Assembly: GCA_947034885.2 (NCBI GenBank)
Contig: OZ019759.1
Coordinates: 14,820,501-14,884,500, forward strand
Direction: 5' to 3'
DNA: 64,000 nucleotides
Source: Thuidium tamariscinum
Lineage: Eukaryota; Streptophyta; Bryopsida; Hypnales; Thuidiaceae
Part shown: in pieces, positions 13,601-24,334 of the stretch
Position numbering within the stretch: position 1 is the first letter of the stretch
How the letters are laid out: each line of letters begins with the position of its first letter
The notes under the pieces: model-generated
The model's input: the letters and a program-made list of their open reading frames with translations, nothing else
The model's database searches: none
Told to the model about the DNA's origin: nothing
Made by a program: the position numbers and the translations under genes

Positions 13601-15415
13601 GAGGAGAAAATTTTGAATGTATGAAGCTCATTGAAAATTCTATTATCATTTCACAAAATGTGTTGTACAAATGAAAATAAGATTGAACTGTGTATACAAT
13701 TGTTACACTTCTGCCTACTCATTCAAGCCACATCTTCTAGGAGATTTAATCAAGGTGCAAATTAAAATCATTGACGTGTTCCTAAAAAAATAAGAATTCG
13801 CAAAGACTGAGACTAGTTTAGGCTAGTCATTATAAGCTTTGGACATTGCATTAGCTTCTTTTTCACTCTTGCTAGCAAAACAAGTGTAGCCATGCTTCAA
13901 TCAAAAGTTCAAAGTAGCATGATTGCACAGCCTAGAAGCTCAAATCGGAATGACATTTGAAATTAACAAATCATGAAGAAGACCATGCTAGTAAAAACCA
14001 CCGCAGTTTGTGACTTCGTGAAGCACACGACAAACTGCGTTGCACAAAGTCCATGGACACTTCCTGCAGCTGAACTTTTATTCAAAAGCAAGTTGGGAGC
14101 CATTGGAAACAAGTGTGGCACAACGAAGTCATACCTGGATTACTCAGGCTTGTAGTTTGTGAAGAATAGGCAACGGTGAAAGCGCATGGGCTCCGACAAG
14201 CGTCGACGCCCTCACACCCTTCGCTCCCTGCTCCTGACCTTCATTTCTTCCACAGCTCCACTTCCAGGAACCTCCAACACCGTGCAAGCGTCGTTGGGTT
14301 CGCGTATTGCAAAACAAGTGCGTTATATTTTAAACAACATATGCAAAGCTTCATAACTTTGTATGCACTTGAAATTCAAACTACAGAGCTAACAACTTGG
14401 AAAAACTCATGCAAGCGGCCCAAATCACAAGGCAAGCATTGATCTAGAATTGAATCACGAGGTGCACTATGAAGAACTACATGCGGATACAAAGCTTAGG
14501 CTCTAAAAACTAGGAATAGTGAAACGGAGAGCAGCTGGAGTGCAAGAAAAAGTGAAGGGGCGACTTCTCTTGCTAATGGGAATCGAGGGGGAAACATGGA
14601 GTGGCCAGCCCGAAAGAGACTTCAAGTGCGTTGCCCACTCCCCGTCATGACTTGATGGCTTTATATTCACAACTATTGATTGCCATCAAGTGTGATGAGA
14701 AGTCTTCCAACTCTCCCACATGATGGCACACAAGTGGCAATAGGGTCTTGTTTCAGTTGTTTCAAATGCCACAAAAATTAACTCAGTGACTCTATGACCA
14801 CTAGATTAGGGTTTTCAAAAAATTGAATCCAAAAGACTTTGTCTTTTAATAAAGTATGTTCACATTTATCTAAATACTTCTTGATGTGTCCTATGTGGCA
14901 TCCAAAGAGTATTTGAAATTAAGACAAAGTGTGGATAAAAAAATTAGGGTACGTGGAAAGTGAAAGAAATCATGGTAAGAAAATTTATATATTTTATTTT
15001 AAACTCATTATGAACTCTTTTGGGGGGGTTTGTAAGAAAGTGCCATATAGTCAATGAACCAAACTTTAGTGAACCAACGGATTTATAAATCCAACTATAT
15101 TTTGAACCAAAGAATAGTTAGCCATGTCCAATTCATACCTACGCTTCTTGGTTGGGAACTAACAATTTCATCTTCTTTTTAAAAATTAAATAGAAATATA
15201 ATATTTTATTGTAGTCAACAGAGATTATAATGTTTTCAGTGTCTAAGAATATGAATTTACTTTGAAACAATGCAATTATCTAGGCACCATTGTCCTTGGA
15301 AGATTAAACGGGCTAATTCTTTTAATCAACAATGACATTACAATTATAGATAATTGAATATAATTAGTTCAAATTATTTATCAAATTAAATGAAACAAGG
15401 GTTTGGCCCAATGAT
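10629..15415. other. Long non-coding stretch
   Basis: No convincing exon. The only structured parts are three diverged copies of an 80-bp block at 12795-13185 (listed separately) and a short inverted repeat at about 13999-14035 (GCAGTTTGT / ACAAACTGC). The left part is probably the subterminal region of the CACTA element. Confidence 0.5.
12795..13185. repeat. Three diverged direct copies of an about 80-bp block
   Basis: Copies begin near 12795, 12982 and 13112. Shared pieces in order are 'accatagta/accataata', 'GAATATTAATTCTAATGC' (or TTTTGATGC, CTCATGC), an 'aggaagcgtg' type core and 'TTGAGATCA'. Spacing is about 187 and 130 bp. Such arrays beside a CACTA coding region fit subterminal repeats, but no terminus was found. 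Confidence 0.55.
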
Positions 15416-15762
15416 CACTAGAAGAAATCTATGTTGTATTTGACAAAATCTGTGTTGAAACTATGTTGCATTCAACGTAACACGTGGAGTGCATTGTGTT
15501 GAAGTCTTGCTTTGTCATGCGGAATTTTTTGTTCTAACACAAAATTTGCGTTTTCCTTGTTGAATTCTACGTTTTCATTGTTTAATTTTGTGTTGACACG
15601 TTGAATGTAGAATTTTGTGTTATGAAGGGAGAACTCAACACAATCCATTCCATACGTTACGTTGAACAAAGCATAGTCCCAACGCAGTCTTTGTTAAGTA
15701 AAACGTAGGTTTGGCAAGTTTAACACAGTTTTTGGCATGAATAGTGTAGTTTTCTTCTAGTG
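15416..15762. mobile_element. CACTAG-ended MITE, 347 bp
   Basis: Perfect 12-bp terminal inverted repeats, CACTAGAAGAAA at 15416-15427 and its complement TTTCTTCTAGTG at 15751-15762. The interior repeats AACACAA/TTGTGTT-like words and codes for nothing. Flanks are 'gat' and 'gtt', so a target duplication is not preserved or not 3 bp. The termini resemble those of CACTA-type elements and of two other elements in this window (42279-42496, 57078-58138). Confidence 0.65.
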
Positions 15763-16265
15763 GTTTCAAATCAAATTATTGCATTCAATTTATTGTTCCT
15801 TACATAGAGTCAATCATGTGGGCCTAAAATGTTGATGTTTAATATCAACACATTAAAATAATTATTACAACATCAACTTAAATTTGTTAAGATTATTTAA
15901 GATTAATTAGATGGTATGTACAAGGATCCTAAACCATGGAAGTCTATTGAGGTAAAGACAAAAACTAATATATTAAATGTTGTGACCTTAGAATGGATTC
16001 TACCAGAAAAACAAAAAAAGGTACTGTAAATTCTAAAAAAGCACAATAGATTCCATATTTCTAAAAGACAAATACGATAAGTTCTTACACAATAGCTAAC
16101 AATTTGTATTGATGGAAAAATATATATATAATGCCATTGGAATCATTCTACTTTGATGGATCAAAATATATAATGAAATTGGCGGATCCCAATCCATCAA
16201 AAAAGGATACTTCTATTTTTAGATTCAAACAAAAGCAAAACAATTTTAAGTTGAAAGTTGAAATT
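15763..16265. other. Non-coding stretch, nothing recognised
   Basis: AT-rich sequence with no exon or repeat that I can name; the last 50 bases resemble the end of a degraded satellite unit. Confidence 0.4.
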
Positions 16266-16583
16266 TGTCATAGAACATGAATGTTCTATGACATTGCAAC
16301 TTATCCATATTTTTTTTGTCCCTTATTCATGTTAATTTTCAATCTTATTTGGCATTTGGCAATTTGTGCAAAAAATGGCAGGGTGCCTTTTTTTGAAGAA
16401 TCTAATAGAAAATAGACAATTTCAAGTTGAAGTTGAAATTTGTCATAGAACATGAATGTTCTATGACATTGCAACTTATCCATTTTTTTTTGTCCCTTAT
16501 TGATGTCGATTTCCAATCTTATTTGGCATTTGGCAATTTGTACAAAAAATGGCAAGGTGCCCTTGTGGGGGGAATCTAATAGA
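16266..16583. repeat. 175-bp tandem (satellite-like) repeat, 1.8 units
   Basis: Two head-to-tail units start at 16266 and 16441, exactly 175 bp apart, and are nearly identical. Each contains the inverted pair 'catagaacatgaatgttctatg', then ATTGCAACTTATCCAT, an oligo-T run and GTCCCTTATT. The second unit breaks off after 'gaatctaatagaaa', the same words that in unit 1 run on into the next unit, where the terminal repeat of element 0 starts. Related diverged units with the same period occur at about 62820-63640 on the same strand. Confidence 0.85.
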
Positions 16584-16747
16584 AAACGACGCTAGTGCCT
16601 ATGAGTTGCAAGCGGGAAAGTTGTGAGCGGTGAGCATGAAGTAGCCTTTTTTTTAGAAATTTGGGCTAGAATTTTTTTTCAATTAGATTTTTTTCCAAAA
16701 ATCAACCAAAAATTACTATCTATAGTAAATTTTGCTACCTATGACCA
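16584..16747. repeat. Left terminal inverted repeat of element 0 (outer part)
   Basis: Starts with AACGACGCTAG, matching the transposase-side terminus CAACGACGCTAGC of element 2 (32558) and, inverted, of element 1 (31497). It continues with GTGAGCGGTGAGCATGAAGT, an A/T-rich middle and CCTATGACCA. The match to element 2's left repeat (GTGAGCTGTGAGCATGAAGT) is plain. Element 1 is inserted at the final CCTATGACCA, and the repeat resumes after it at 31508 (TGTCTTCTATAACCATGGAT, compare CCCCTATAATCGTGGAT in element 2). Confidence 0.75.
16738..16747. repeat. Left 10-bp target-site duplication of element 1
   Basis: CCTATGACCA directly precedes the element 1 terminus CAGGGTTGCTAGC and is repeated exactly at 31498-31507 after the other terminus. 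The word is itself a motif of this family's terminal repeats because the insertion landed in another member. Confidence 0.8.
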
Positions 16748-16880
16748 CAGGGTTGCTAGCGTGTGAGCCTGGGAGCGTGAACCTATGAGCCTGTGAGCCT
16801 GTGAGCGAGAACTTTTTTTTTCCAAAAAAGTGGATGAGGATCTGTAACCGTGGATTTACCTATGACCGTGGTTTTGAATA
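16748..16880. repeat. Element 1 left terminal inverted repeat
   Basis: CAGGGTTGCTAGCGTGTGAG starts the element, followed by repeated GTGAGC/GAGCGTGA words, an oligo-T tract, and 'GTAACCGTGGAT', 'CCTATGACCGTGG'. The opposite end carries the same words inverted, in a longer version (31263-31497). The repeated CCTATGACCGTG-type motif is a plausible transposase binding site (inference). Confidence 0.75.
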
Positions 16881-17441
16881 GTGTATACTGCTTTTGGAGG
16901 GTTATTTGGAATTTTGGATATTTCCTCCCGCAGAAACCTTAAGTCCGTCAAAAGAGCTTGTAATAATGAATTTCTGTTGGATTTAAAGTTCTTTGTTCAA
17001 CACCAAATTTATTATGTCTTTGGTTCAAGTTGGTTTAGGGTTCTTCAATTTATATTTAGTGAAAATATATTGTATTTCAAGGAAGATAAAGTGTATATTT
17101 TACTTGCCATTTTTATTCATACATAACCATTTGGAAGGGACTATATGTTCAGCTTCCCATTTTTTTCATTGAGATCCATTTGGAGGGGAGTATATGTTAA
17201 CTTCCCATTTTTTTCATTGAGACCCATTTGTAGGTGACGATCTATTTCCTTGATATTCAATTGAATAGAAAATTCCAAATAACAAGATTCAAGAGAAAAA
17301 TAAAAAACAATTTATAGCCATAAAAAAAACTGTATATAGCAATAGAAGCAAACACTATATAGCCATAAAGCACACAAATCCAATCATAATAAAAATCAAA
17401 ACATACTGGTTTGATTCATGAAATATGTCAATTCCATGAGT

Positions 17442-20400
17442 CTAATTTGCAGTAGACTCTGTCGCAGAATCCATGTCACTAGAAGACTCTGAAGTCTCTC
17501 TACCCTCAGACGCTGATCCATCTATGAATTGTAAGACATTTAGAGCATAAGAAGGTTTGTGTTTTTTGGATTTAGAAGTACCAAACTTAGCAAACGCTGA
17601 TGCTAATTGCTCTGCATAGATTGGAAGATCGAACGGCTTCTCCGGGCTTGAGATGAGTCTTTGTCTCTTCTTCACTTCGTCCTCCATGATTACTCCGTCG
17701 TTGCTACATATGCACCAAATGCATTGTTAGATAAATGAAACATTCCAACTACAATGAAAATAGAAAATAGATATATAAAAAAACTTACTTACAGGGTTTA
17801 GGGCGCCGAACGAACTTCCGAGGCACAATCACAACAGCATCTTGATCTTGTGATAAAACCACAGGTGCTGCCTTTGAACTTGGAGCCACGATCACTAGAG
17901 CATCTACCTTCTTCATTGGCAAGAGGATGTGCTGAAAAATCCTCTTGTCTTCTTCCAACGCAACAATATGACGCCCTGTTGCACGGCATGCAGTAATAGA
18001 TGCACCTGCCACAAACTAGAAGGTGAATCATTTTTGTAATCATTGACTACATAAAGTAGAGATGGTTTCAAGACATTCAAGAAATCAAAACTCACCTGTA
18101 GATGCAGTACAATCAAGTACTATGTCTCCTTCATCAGTGGTGCCTTCGATGATGAACTGAATAAAGCGGGCGTCCTTCTCTCGAGCTCCGCGCCAAGCCA
18201 TTCGATCCATGTCATTCATCAACATGGTGTCCTCCGTTGTGTAATTCATGAGCAGGTCATCGCGACGGAGGTCTACCTTGGCTTTCAGCATGGTTTGAGA
18301 ACGCCTGAACTGAAAATTTGATTTCCCTCAATCTCCTAGATGCTTGACAAACAGTGTAATGCCAAACTTCAAAGTCTGCAAGCACAAGGAAAGGGACATG
18401 AAAATAAGTAACAAAAAAAGTAACTAATTCATCTTCTAATGAATATTTTCAAACATTAAGAAAGTAATACCGTTTGATCGGGTTGAACTGCAGATGTAAG
18501 GTGCATGCGATTCATGCCCATCCACTCTTTCATCTTCCTGATGTTTGGGTACTCTTGAAGAAGTCCTGCAATGGTTTCCAAGGAGTCTTGGCCCCAAAAA
18601 TGGAACACAACAATGCAGCCGTCTTCCTGCAAATGCTTGTCTGCAAATGCAAAAGCTTGAAAGATGGTAAAATACTCCTTATCTGCGTTCCAATAAGGAA
18701 TGTGCTTGGAGCCCCCAATGTCTGGTACAGGCAAGTTCTCCTGGCAGTCAAATATCATAAGATCAACTCCTGGATGCCGATTGACAACCCCACCATAAAC
18801 TCTTGCTTTTCCTACCACCATCTGCAAGTACATTTCTTCAATATATGAGAATTTGATGAATAGAAGTACAAAATAATACTCTTTTAGTGATCCAATTGAA
18901 CTGCACAATACAGTGACAATGACAAAGATTACCTTCCGCAGAAACTCCATGACCTCGGTGTAACAATTTGATCCCCGTACACCTTCATTGTCTACCACTT
19001 CTCCAATGGAGACACCCAATAGTAACTCCTTGGAGGTGACATCATCATCATCACCAAGGGCAATGACTTGGGTCCCTTGAGTGATGACTTCTTCCGTGAA
19101 GTCAAGAAGTACCGCCTTCCTCTTCAATCCTCCCTGAGATGCACCTTGCATCTGAGAACCTTCATCCAATGTTGATGAGGCTGGAGCGCCACTGCCATCT
19201 ACTACTTTCTTCCCTTTTGCCCGTTCCTTCTCCTCGTCCTTCTTCTCCCTCTCCTTCTCCTTCTCTTCTAACTTTGCAAGACGCTCGGCTTCTTTCTTCT
19301 CCTTGTTCTCTAGAGCCAATTGAATACGAGCAGCTTTTCTTCTGTCATTAGTCTCCCTCCTTGCAATGGCCTTTTGCCTCTGCTTCTCAGTGAGGCCAAC
19401 AAACTCATCAACCTCCATGGTCACGGTGCTAATTCCCTCCAAAGAATTCCGCAGCTCTACCTCAGACGGATGTGTATAAGAAATAGGGCAATCAAGGTAC
19501 CACCCCCCACCACTTAGATGAGCCGTGGTGAATGTACGAATTTGATTCGCCGTGAACATGCAATCCGATGAGTTGCGGTCAAGAAATCCAGATAGAAATG
19601 GAGGAAGGTCTGCTTTCTCAATGGCACCTTTTGCTTCTAGCTCATACTTGAAGTACCTGCCATGAGCAATAATGTGGTAAGTAATAGAAGCTTGGAAGAC
19701 AAACAATAATATAGATACAATCCACAAGCAAAACAAAAAGAAACCACATTTGAACCTAAAGAAAAATCTCATTTAAAAAGTCATTATTTCAATTCCAGTG
19801 ATGGAAATTGGGGGGTCCCAGAGGTATCTCTTGGACATCCGACGGATCCGCCGGATGTCCAAGAGGTACCTCTAGGACCCCCAAAATATTGAACATCACG
19901 GAAAAAAACAACTAAGTAGCACAAAAAAGTTGAAATTCAGTGAGTTGTGCAATAAGTAGGAATGTAGACAATTAATTATAAGGAAGAACTCACCGAAAGA
20001 GAACCCTACGCAGAGCATGATTGGCCCCCTCAAATGTGTGGAAGTTGTCACTTTTCTTGAAGTAGTTAGCTCCTCTCAACTGTGCCAAGAAACCTTGATC
20101 CCAAATCTTCCTCCTCCATCCTTCCAAATAGTCCACTAACGTCTCGGGCTTTGAGGGAAGCTTCATGTTGATAGGAATGTTGTCTTGGCTTACCACCGCC
20201 TCAAAGTATTCGAGTGCAGCATCCTCAATCTGTTGTAATTGATAAACAAATTATAAACCATTCTAAGCAAACAATACTGGTTCAATTTCAATACTCAAAC
20301 ATTTATAAGAATGCCTTTCTCAAATAGAATTTCAAGAATGCACCATGTGATGATAAGAAGTGCTTACCCCAGCATACCAGACACATCGGTTTAGAAATGG

Positions 20401-21965
20401 ACCAAGTAGTAATTCAGATACTGGTTTGGGTGGGAAACGCCTTGACTCCCGTGAAAGGATGGAAGAATTCCACCACTTCAAGAACTTGATTTTATGAGCC
20501 GGAGTCGTATTGCATGTTGCAACCATCTGCAACTTCTCCAAGGTCATCTCAGGAATCTCATTTGAGATCCAATGCTTCTCCACCTACACCAGAGAAAAAA
20601 AAATTAGATTTGTATGGGATTTTGAAGTGACATTTCTCATTTTATTATGAAATGGAGAAATTACTTACTTCTTCCAAAAATCCAGGCGTATTAGCTGGAT
20701 TTGCCACTGCTAACAATTTGGACATCTTCGAGTTCAACTTTCCAGTCTTCTCTTTTGCCCCATCTCTCATTGCTTGTGTAAGACCTTCCGCAATGTTCTT
20801 GCCCTCTGGAGTGACCTCATTGTATTTGCGAGCAGCTGCGTCAGCGGCTTGAGATATTTCTTGCTGAGAAAACCAAGTTCCCAAATGACTTGAAATCAGT
20901 ATACAAAAAATAATAGAAAACATTAGTCAAATGAAAATTAAGAAACATGGGAAAGGAATATCTCACCCGGAAAATAAAGGAAGTGAAGACCTCTTGTGGC
21001 ATAGAATACCACGTCTTCTTGGTTTTTGGTAGTCCACACCGCTTCAACTCTGACGGCCTCAACATCTCATTGAACCGTTCAATAGGTAACAACCCATACT
21101 TCTGAACCTGATATATGTTGTGAATCATATTCGTCTTCACATGAGAGCCTTCCGTTGATCTGTCATACAAAACAAGTTTCTCAATGTCGTGTTCATCATG
21201 AATCCATATTTTGAGATTTCTACTAAATTATGAATTCAAAGCATAGAAATTGAGGGTTTAGGATATTCCATACTTGTTAATGTCATGCATGACATGCATG
21301 GTAAGCTCGATTCTGCCCTTTGTCTCCAAGACAATTGAATCCACACAATAATGCCATTTCCTGTCATTGGAGTGCCTCCTGGAAATGTAGTTCATCCATG
21401 AGATGAGACGGTGGTTACCATCACAAACATAGAACTTCAGGTTCCTTAAGAACCTCAACTCCGGCTTCGACTCCAAATGGGCAATGAATGTACTGTTTTT
21501 TTCTTTCCAAAAAGGATCCCACTTGTCCATCTCTTCTTCTGTGAACTCAGAGCTCTCCCCAGCTTCGTTTGTTGTAGTCACATAAAAAACTGCTGCACCC
21601 TCATGGTAACCAACTGCAAACTCGTGCTCGAGCAATTCCAAATCAGAAGAAAGGGTAGGTCTCACCATCGGCATAGACACCATTCGACACAAAGGAATTT
21701 GAAGCCGGAATAAGTGATCCGGCTTCATTCTTAGGCTTGCTATTGTGTTCACTGAATCCCCTTTTTGGAACTGTCGCAAATCATCCTCCAACAAGTCCTT
21801 GTCCTCTTCTGCTATGAAGTCATACAACACATCTTGCTCCAACACATCTTGTCCCTCCTTAGAATCCTTGGGTACACTTGAAATCTCTTGTTGAATTGTC
21901 TCTTCCGTGTTTGGAGTCTCAAGAATAGTGTCTTCTTGAGAAAGGTTGACTGGTGACACATCCAT
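17442..21965 (-). CDS. ParB-like / beta-class DNA-methyltransferase-like protein of element 1
   Basis: Ten exons with in-phase GT-AG junctions: 21965-21274, 21159-20967, 20863-20669, 20583-20368, 20229-19994, 19656-18933, 18821-18471, 18375 (or 18309)-18096, 18005-17789, 17703-17442. The start is MDVSPVNLSQ, right after an acceptor. Residues about 88-230 look ParB-like: IPLCRMVSMPMVRPT, then FYVCDGNHRLISW (182-186 DGNHR). Residues 231-511 are an unknown conserved region; 600-662 is a Lys/Glu-rich coil. The C-terminal third follows beta-class N6/N4 methyltransferases: HPGVDLMIFDCQENLP where DPPY is expected, then VLDCTASTGASITACRATGR and VALEED (AdoMet motif I) downstream. DCQE in place of DPPY argues against normal catalysis. 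An in-frame TGA (18328-18330) is avoided by the in-phase acceptor at 18309, giving about 1,099 aa. A broken homologue lies in element 2. Confidence 0.8.
19811..19882. repeat. Palindrome P1 (72 bp) in a methylase-gene intron
   Basis: Arms of 36 bp around GGATCC at 19844-19849. Outer ends are GGGGGTCC / GGACCCCC and the arms pair with only a few mismatches (GTATCTCTTGGACATCCG against its complement). It lies in the intron between the exons ending 19994 and starting 19656. Confidence 0.85.
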
Positions 21966-22152
21966 CTGCAAAATCAAAAAAGAAATCAATATCTACAAAT
22001 CTAAATATGAGGAGTCAAAATCTAAGTCAATTCAAGATCCAATGGAAACCTATATTCTTTGAAAGTACACATAAAGAAAAATTTAGTAATTTATAAAATT
22101 TCAATAGGGTTGTATACAAAATATGTATGGTTTAAAATAAAGCTAAATCCAC

Positions 22153-24334
22153 TTAGTCTATCTCTATATCCCCTTCTGAGTCTGAGCTCAAGTGAATGAA
22201 CACTAGCTCTTGTGGACCTGTAGGACCACTACAAGTACACATACAAAACACTTGTAGTGGTGGACCATCTACTGTGATAGAGGTTCGTGACTCTGAGCTA
22301 TACTCAGTGTCAGAGCTCTCTAGAGACGTGAATCTTCCTCTCTTATACAGAATCTCTAATTGCCTTGCAAAATGTCTTTTACTGCGAGCCCTGATGTCAC
22401 TCACTCGACTTGTCACTGAACTCTCAAAGGCATCTACTGCTTGCGATGCTGCATCCATAATGTCATCAAAACTTACCAAGTCTTCACGTGGAGCTTGTGT
22501 GTCCTCTTCGGAGTCACTTGAAACATCAACATTTCGATTCACTCGTGCAGGGAACTGGGATGGACCCGCTCCATAAGTCACCAAGGCACTGTCAACTGGT
22601 GCTAAAGGTGAAGAGGCCCCTTCTTCATGTCCTTCCTGTTTTCAAAATCATAGTCCCAAAAAAATTAATTTACTTAGAAAATACATAAAGATAGAGCAAA
22701 TTAGAAGTCATTCATGGACACACTAGAAAGTATAGAAGCCCATTACTAAGAGATAGATGATCTCAGAGTTTTATAGCACTAAAGACAAGACTCCCATCAT
22801 TCCACAGACAAGACTCCCATCATCTTGGACTTTGATTCATTCTACATTCTTTATGTGCACCATGAAATTTAGTCTAGTTAGCCATATACTTTGGAACAAT
22901 AACAATAAAAATAAATGAAAGACTTCAAGCGAAGGCATTTCTAATCAATAACATTCAAAATTCATTAACATACTGCAATTCCGAAATCTATAAAATCGAA
23001 AATTTTTAGTAAATGAAGAATCTTTGAATTCCGCTGATTCGTTGAAATCTTTGTAAAATTAACCAAAATTTCATTTCTTCAAAAAAAAAATATATATTTT
23101 ATTAAATTTTGGAATCTGGTACTTGAGACCGTGAGGTCCCCAATATCGGGGCCCGGTGACCGTCGGATCCGACGGTCACCAGGCCACGATCTTGGGGACC
23201 TCACGGTCTCAAGTATCAGACGCCTGTAAAGGCTTAACTAAATAAAAAAAATTATTTTCATTTTTTTTTTCTTAAAAAATATCTAAAAAATACAGAGTAT
23301 ATATATATATTTCAAAATATTAATTTCGATTTAAAATTAATGAAAAATAAATAAAAGTATTTGAGTTATCCATTTAAATCATCGTAAAATGAAGAAAAAC
23401 AAAATTTTAAAAATTTTAAAAAATTTTAAAAAAAATTATAGCCATCAGATGATGGAGATCCTGGGGTCCCCATGATCGTGGCCTGGTGACCGGCGGATCC
23501 GATGGTCACCAGGCCACGATCATGGGGACCCCAAGATCACCATCATCTGACGGCTGGAGATCCTTCTCCCGCATGCAGTACATGAAAACCAGAGTTCAAT
23601 ACTCTTAACGTATCTGGATTTTCAAATCTATAGATCATAACCGAACTTCCAAAATCCCAATTTCAAACTTACAAATGATCGTGATAAAAAGCTCTGCAAC
23701 TCACATTTCACGTCCAAAACTTTTGTAAATATGAGCTAGTTATCAAAATGAGATTGTGCATCGACAAAACTCTTGCCTGCCTGAGATCATCATCGAAATC
23801 CTAGCATGACCTGGTTTCATGAATTAAATTTTGAAAAAAGAAACAAAAAATCCCCGCAGGGTTGCATTCTTTGGGGGTCCAGATTTTGGCAGTCCGAGGT
23901 AGCTCGGATCCGAGCTACCTTGGACTGCCGAAGTCTGGACCCCTGAAGTAAGCAACCCTACGGGGATTTTTTTAAAATTCTTGATGACAGAACAACGACA
24001 ACAATCCCTGAACCTGGTTCGGAGTGATCCCGTGTACATCGACGCAACTACTGGATTCTCTTGTCCAACCTGTTGAGGAAGTCTGGGACTTTGCAACCAA
24101 AAACTGAAGAACTCCGAACAGAAAACTAAAGACGCCGACCTTGTATCCTATCGTAGGAAGACCAGGAAATCAGAGGATTCCTTCGGCATGACCGAGCACT
24201 TGCGCAGGTGAGAAACAAAATGAGTTGAGTTTAACCTTGGAGCTCTTTCGTAGTTTCCTTCTTGCAGTTGGAGCTGGTGGCGTCGATGAGCCCTCCCGCG
24301 CCCGGCTTCGAGTAGTTCGCGTCGTCCTTGTGTC
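22153..24334 (-). CDS. Acidic protein gene of element 1 (or 5' exons of the ParB-methylase gene)
   Basis: Two exons are supported by comparison with element 2. Exon 24334-24236 follows a strong acceptor (pyrimidine run then CTCAG) and encodes RTTRSRAREGSSTPPAPTAR, a basic Ser/Thr/Arg stretch; element 2 has RTTQSRAREGEHTP at 39732. Exon 22636-22153 encodes an acidic part (DVSSDSEEDTQAPREDLVSF, DDIMDAASQAVDAFESS) ending SSDSEGDIEID and TAG; element 2 has EDLVRFEDIMSATSHAADAL and an equivalent acidic end before a stop. Conservation up to the stop suggests a real C-terminus, so this may be a separate protein. But only 190 bp separate it from the ATG of the ParB gene, which itself follows an acceptor, so alternative splicing into that gene is possible. 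I know no family for it. The true 5' end is not determined. Confidence 0.55.
23115..23220. repeat. Palindrome P2 (106 bp), CGGATCCG centre
   Basis: Nearly perfect inverted repeat centred between 23167 and 23168 on GTCGGATCCGAC. Arms run out through GGTGACC, GGGGACC and ACTTGAGACC to TCTG/CAGA. Lies in the long intron of the acidic protein gene. Confidence 0.9.
23441..23554. repeat. Palindrome P3 (114 bp), CGGATCCG centre
   Basis: Centred at 23497/23498 on GGCGGATCCGAT. Arms contain GGTGACC, GCCACGATCATGGGGACCCC and end GCC(A/G)TCAGATGATGG. The inner arm resembles P2, the outer arm does not. Confidence 0.9.
23845..23972. repeat. Palindrome P4 (128 bp), CGGATCCG centre
   Basis: Centred at 23908/23909 on AGCTCGGATCCGAGCT. 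Arms contain GGCAGTCC, GGGGGTCCAGA and AGGGTTGC and end in TCCCCG flanked by A/T runs. The arms differ in sequence from P1-P3 apart from the centre and the GGGGTCC word. Confidence 0.9.

Noticed and set aside
13973-14155. 60-aa open frame
   Set aside because: No protein-like features or homologous partner; it includes a short inverted repeat that explains its odd composition.
17442-21965. Plant cytosine-5 methyltransferase (MET1/CMT/DRM)
   Set aside because: None of the C5-methylase motifs (PCQ, ENV) is present; motif order fits beta-class N6/N4 enzymes.
23115-23972. CRISPR-like array
   Set aside because: The units are inverted, not direct, repeats, with differing arms and irregular spacing, in a plant transposon intron.
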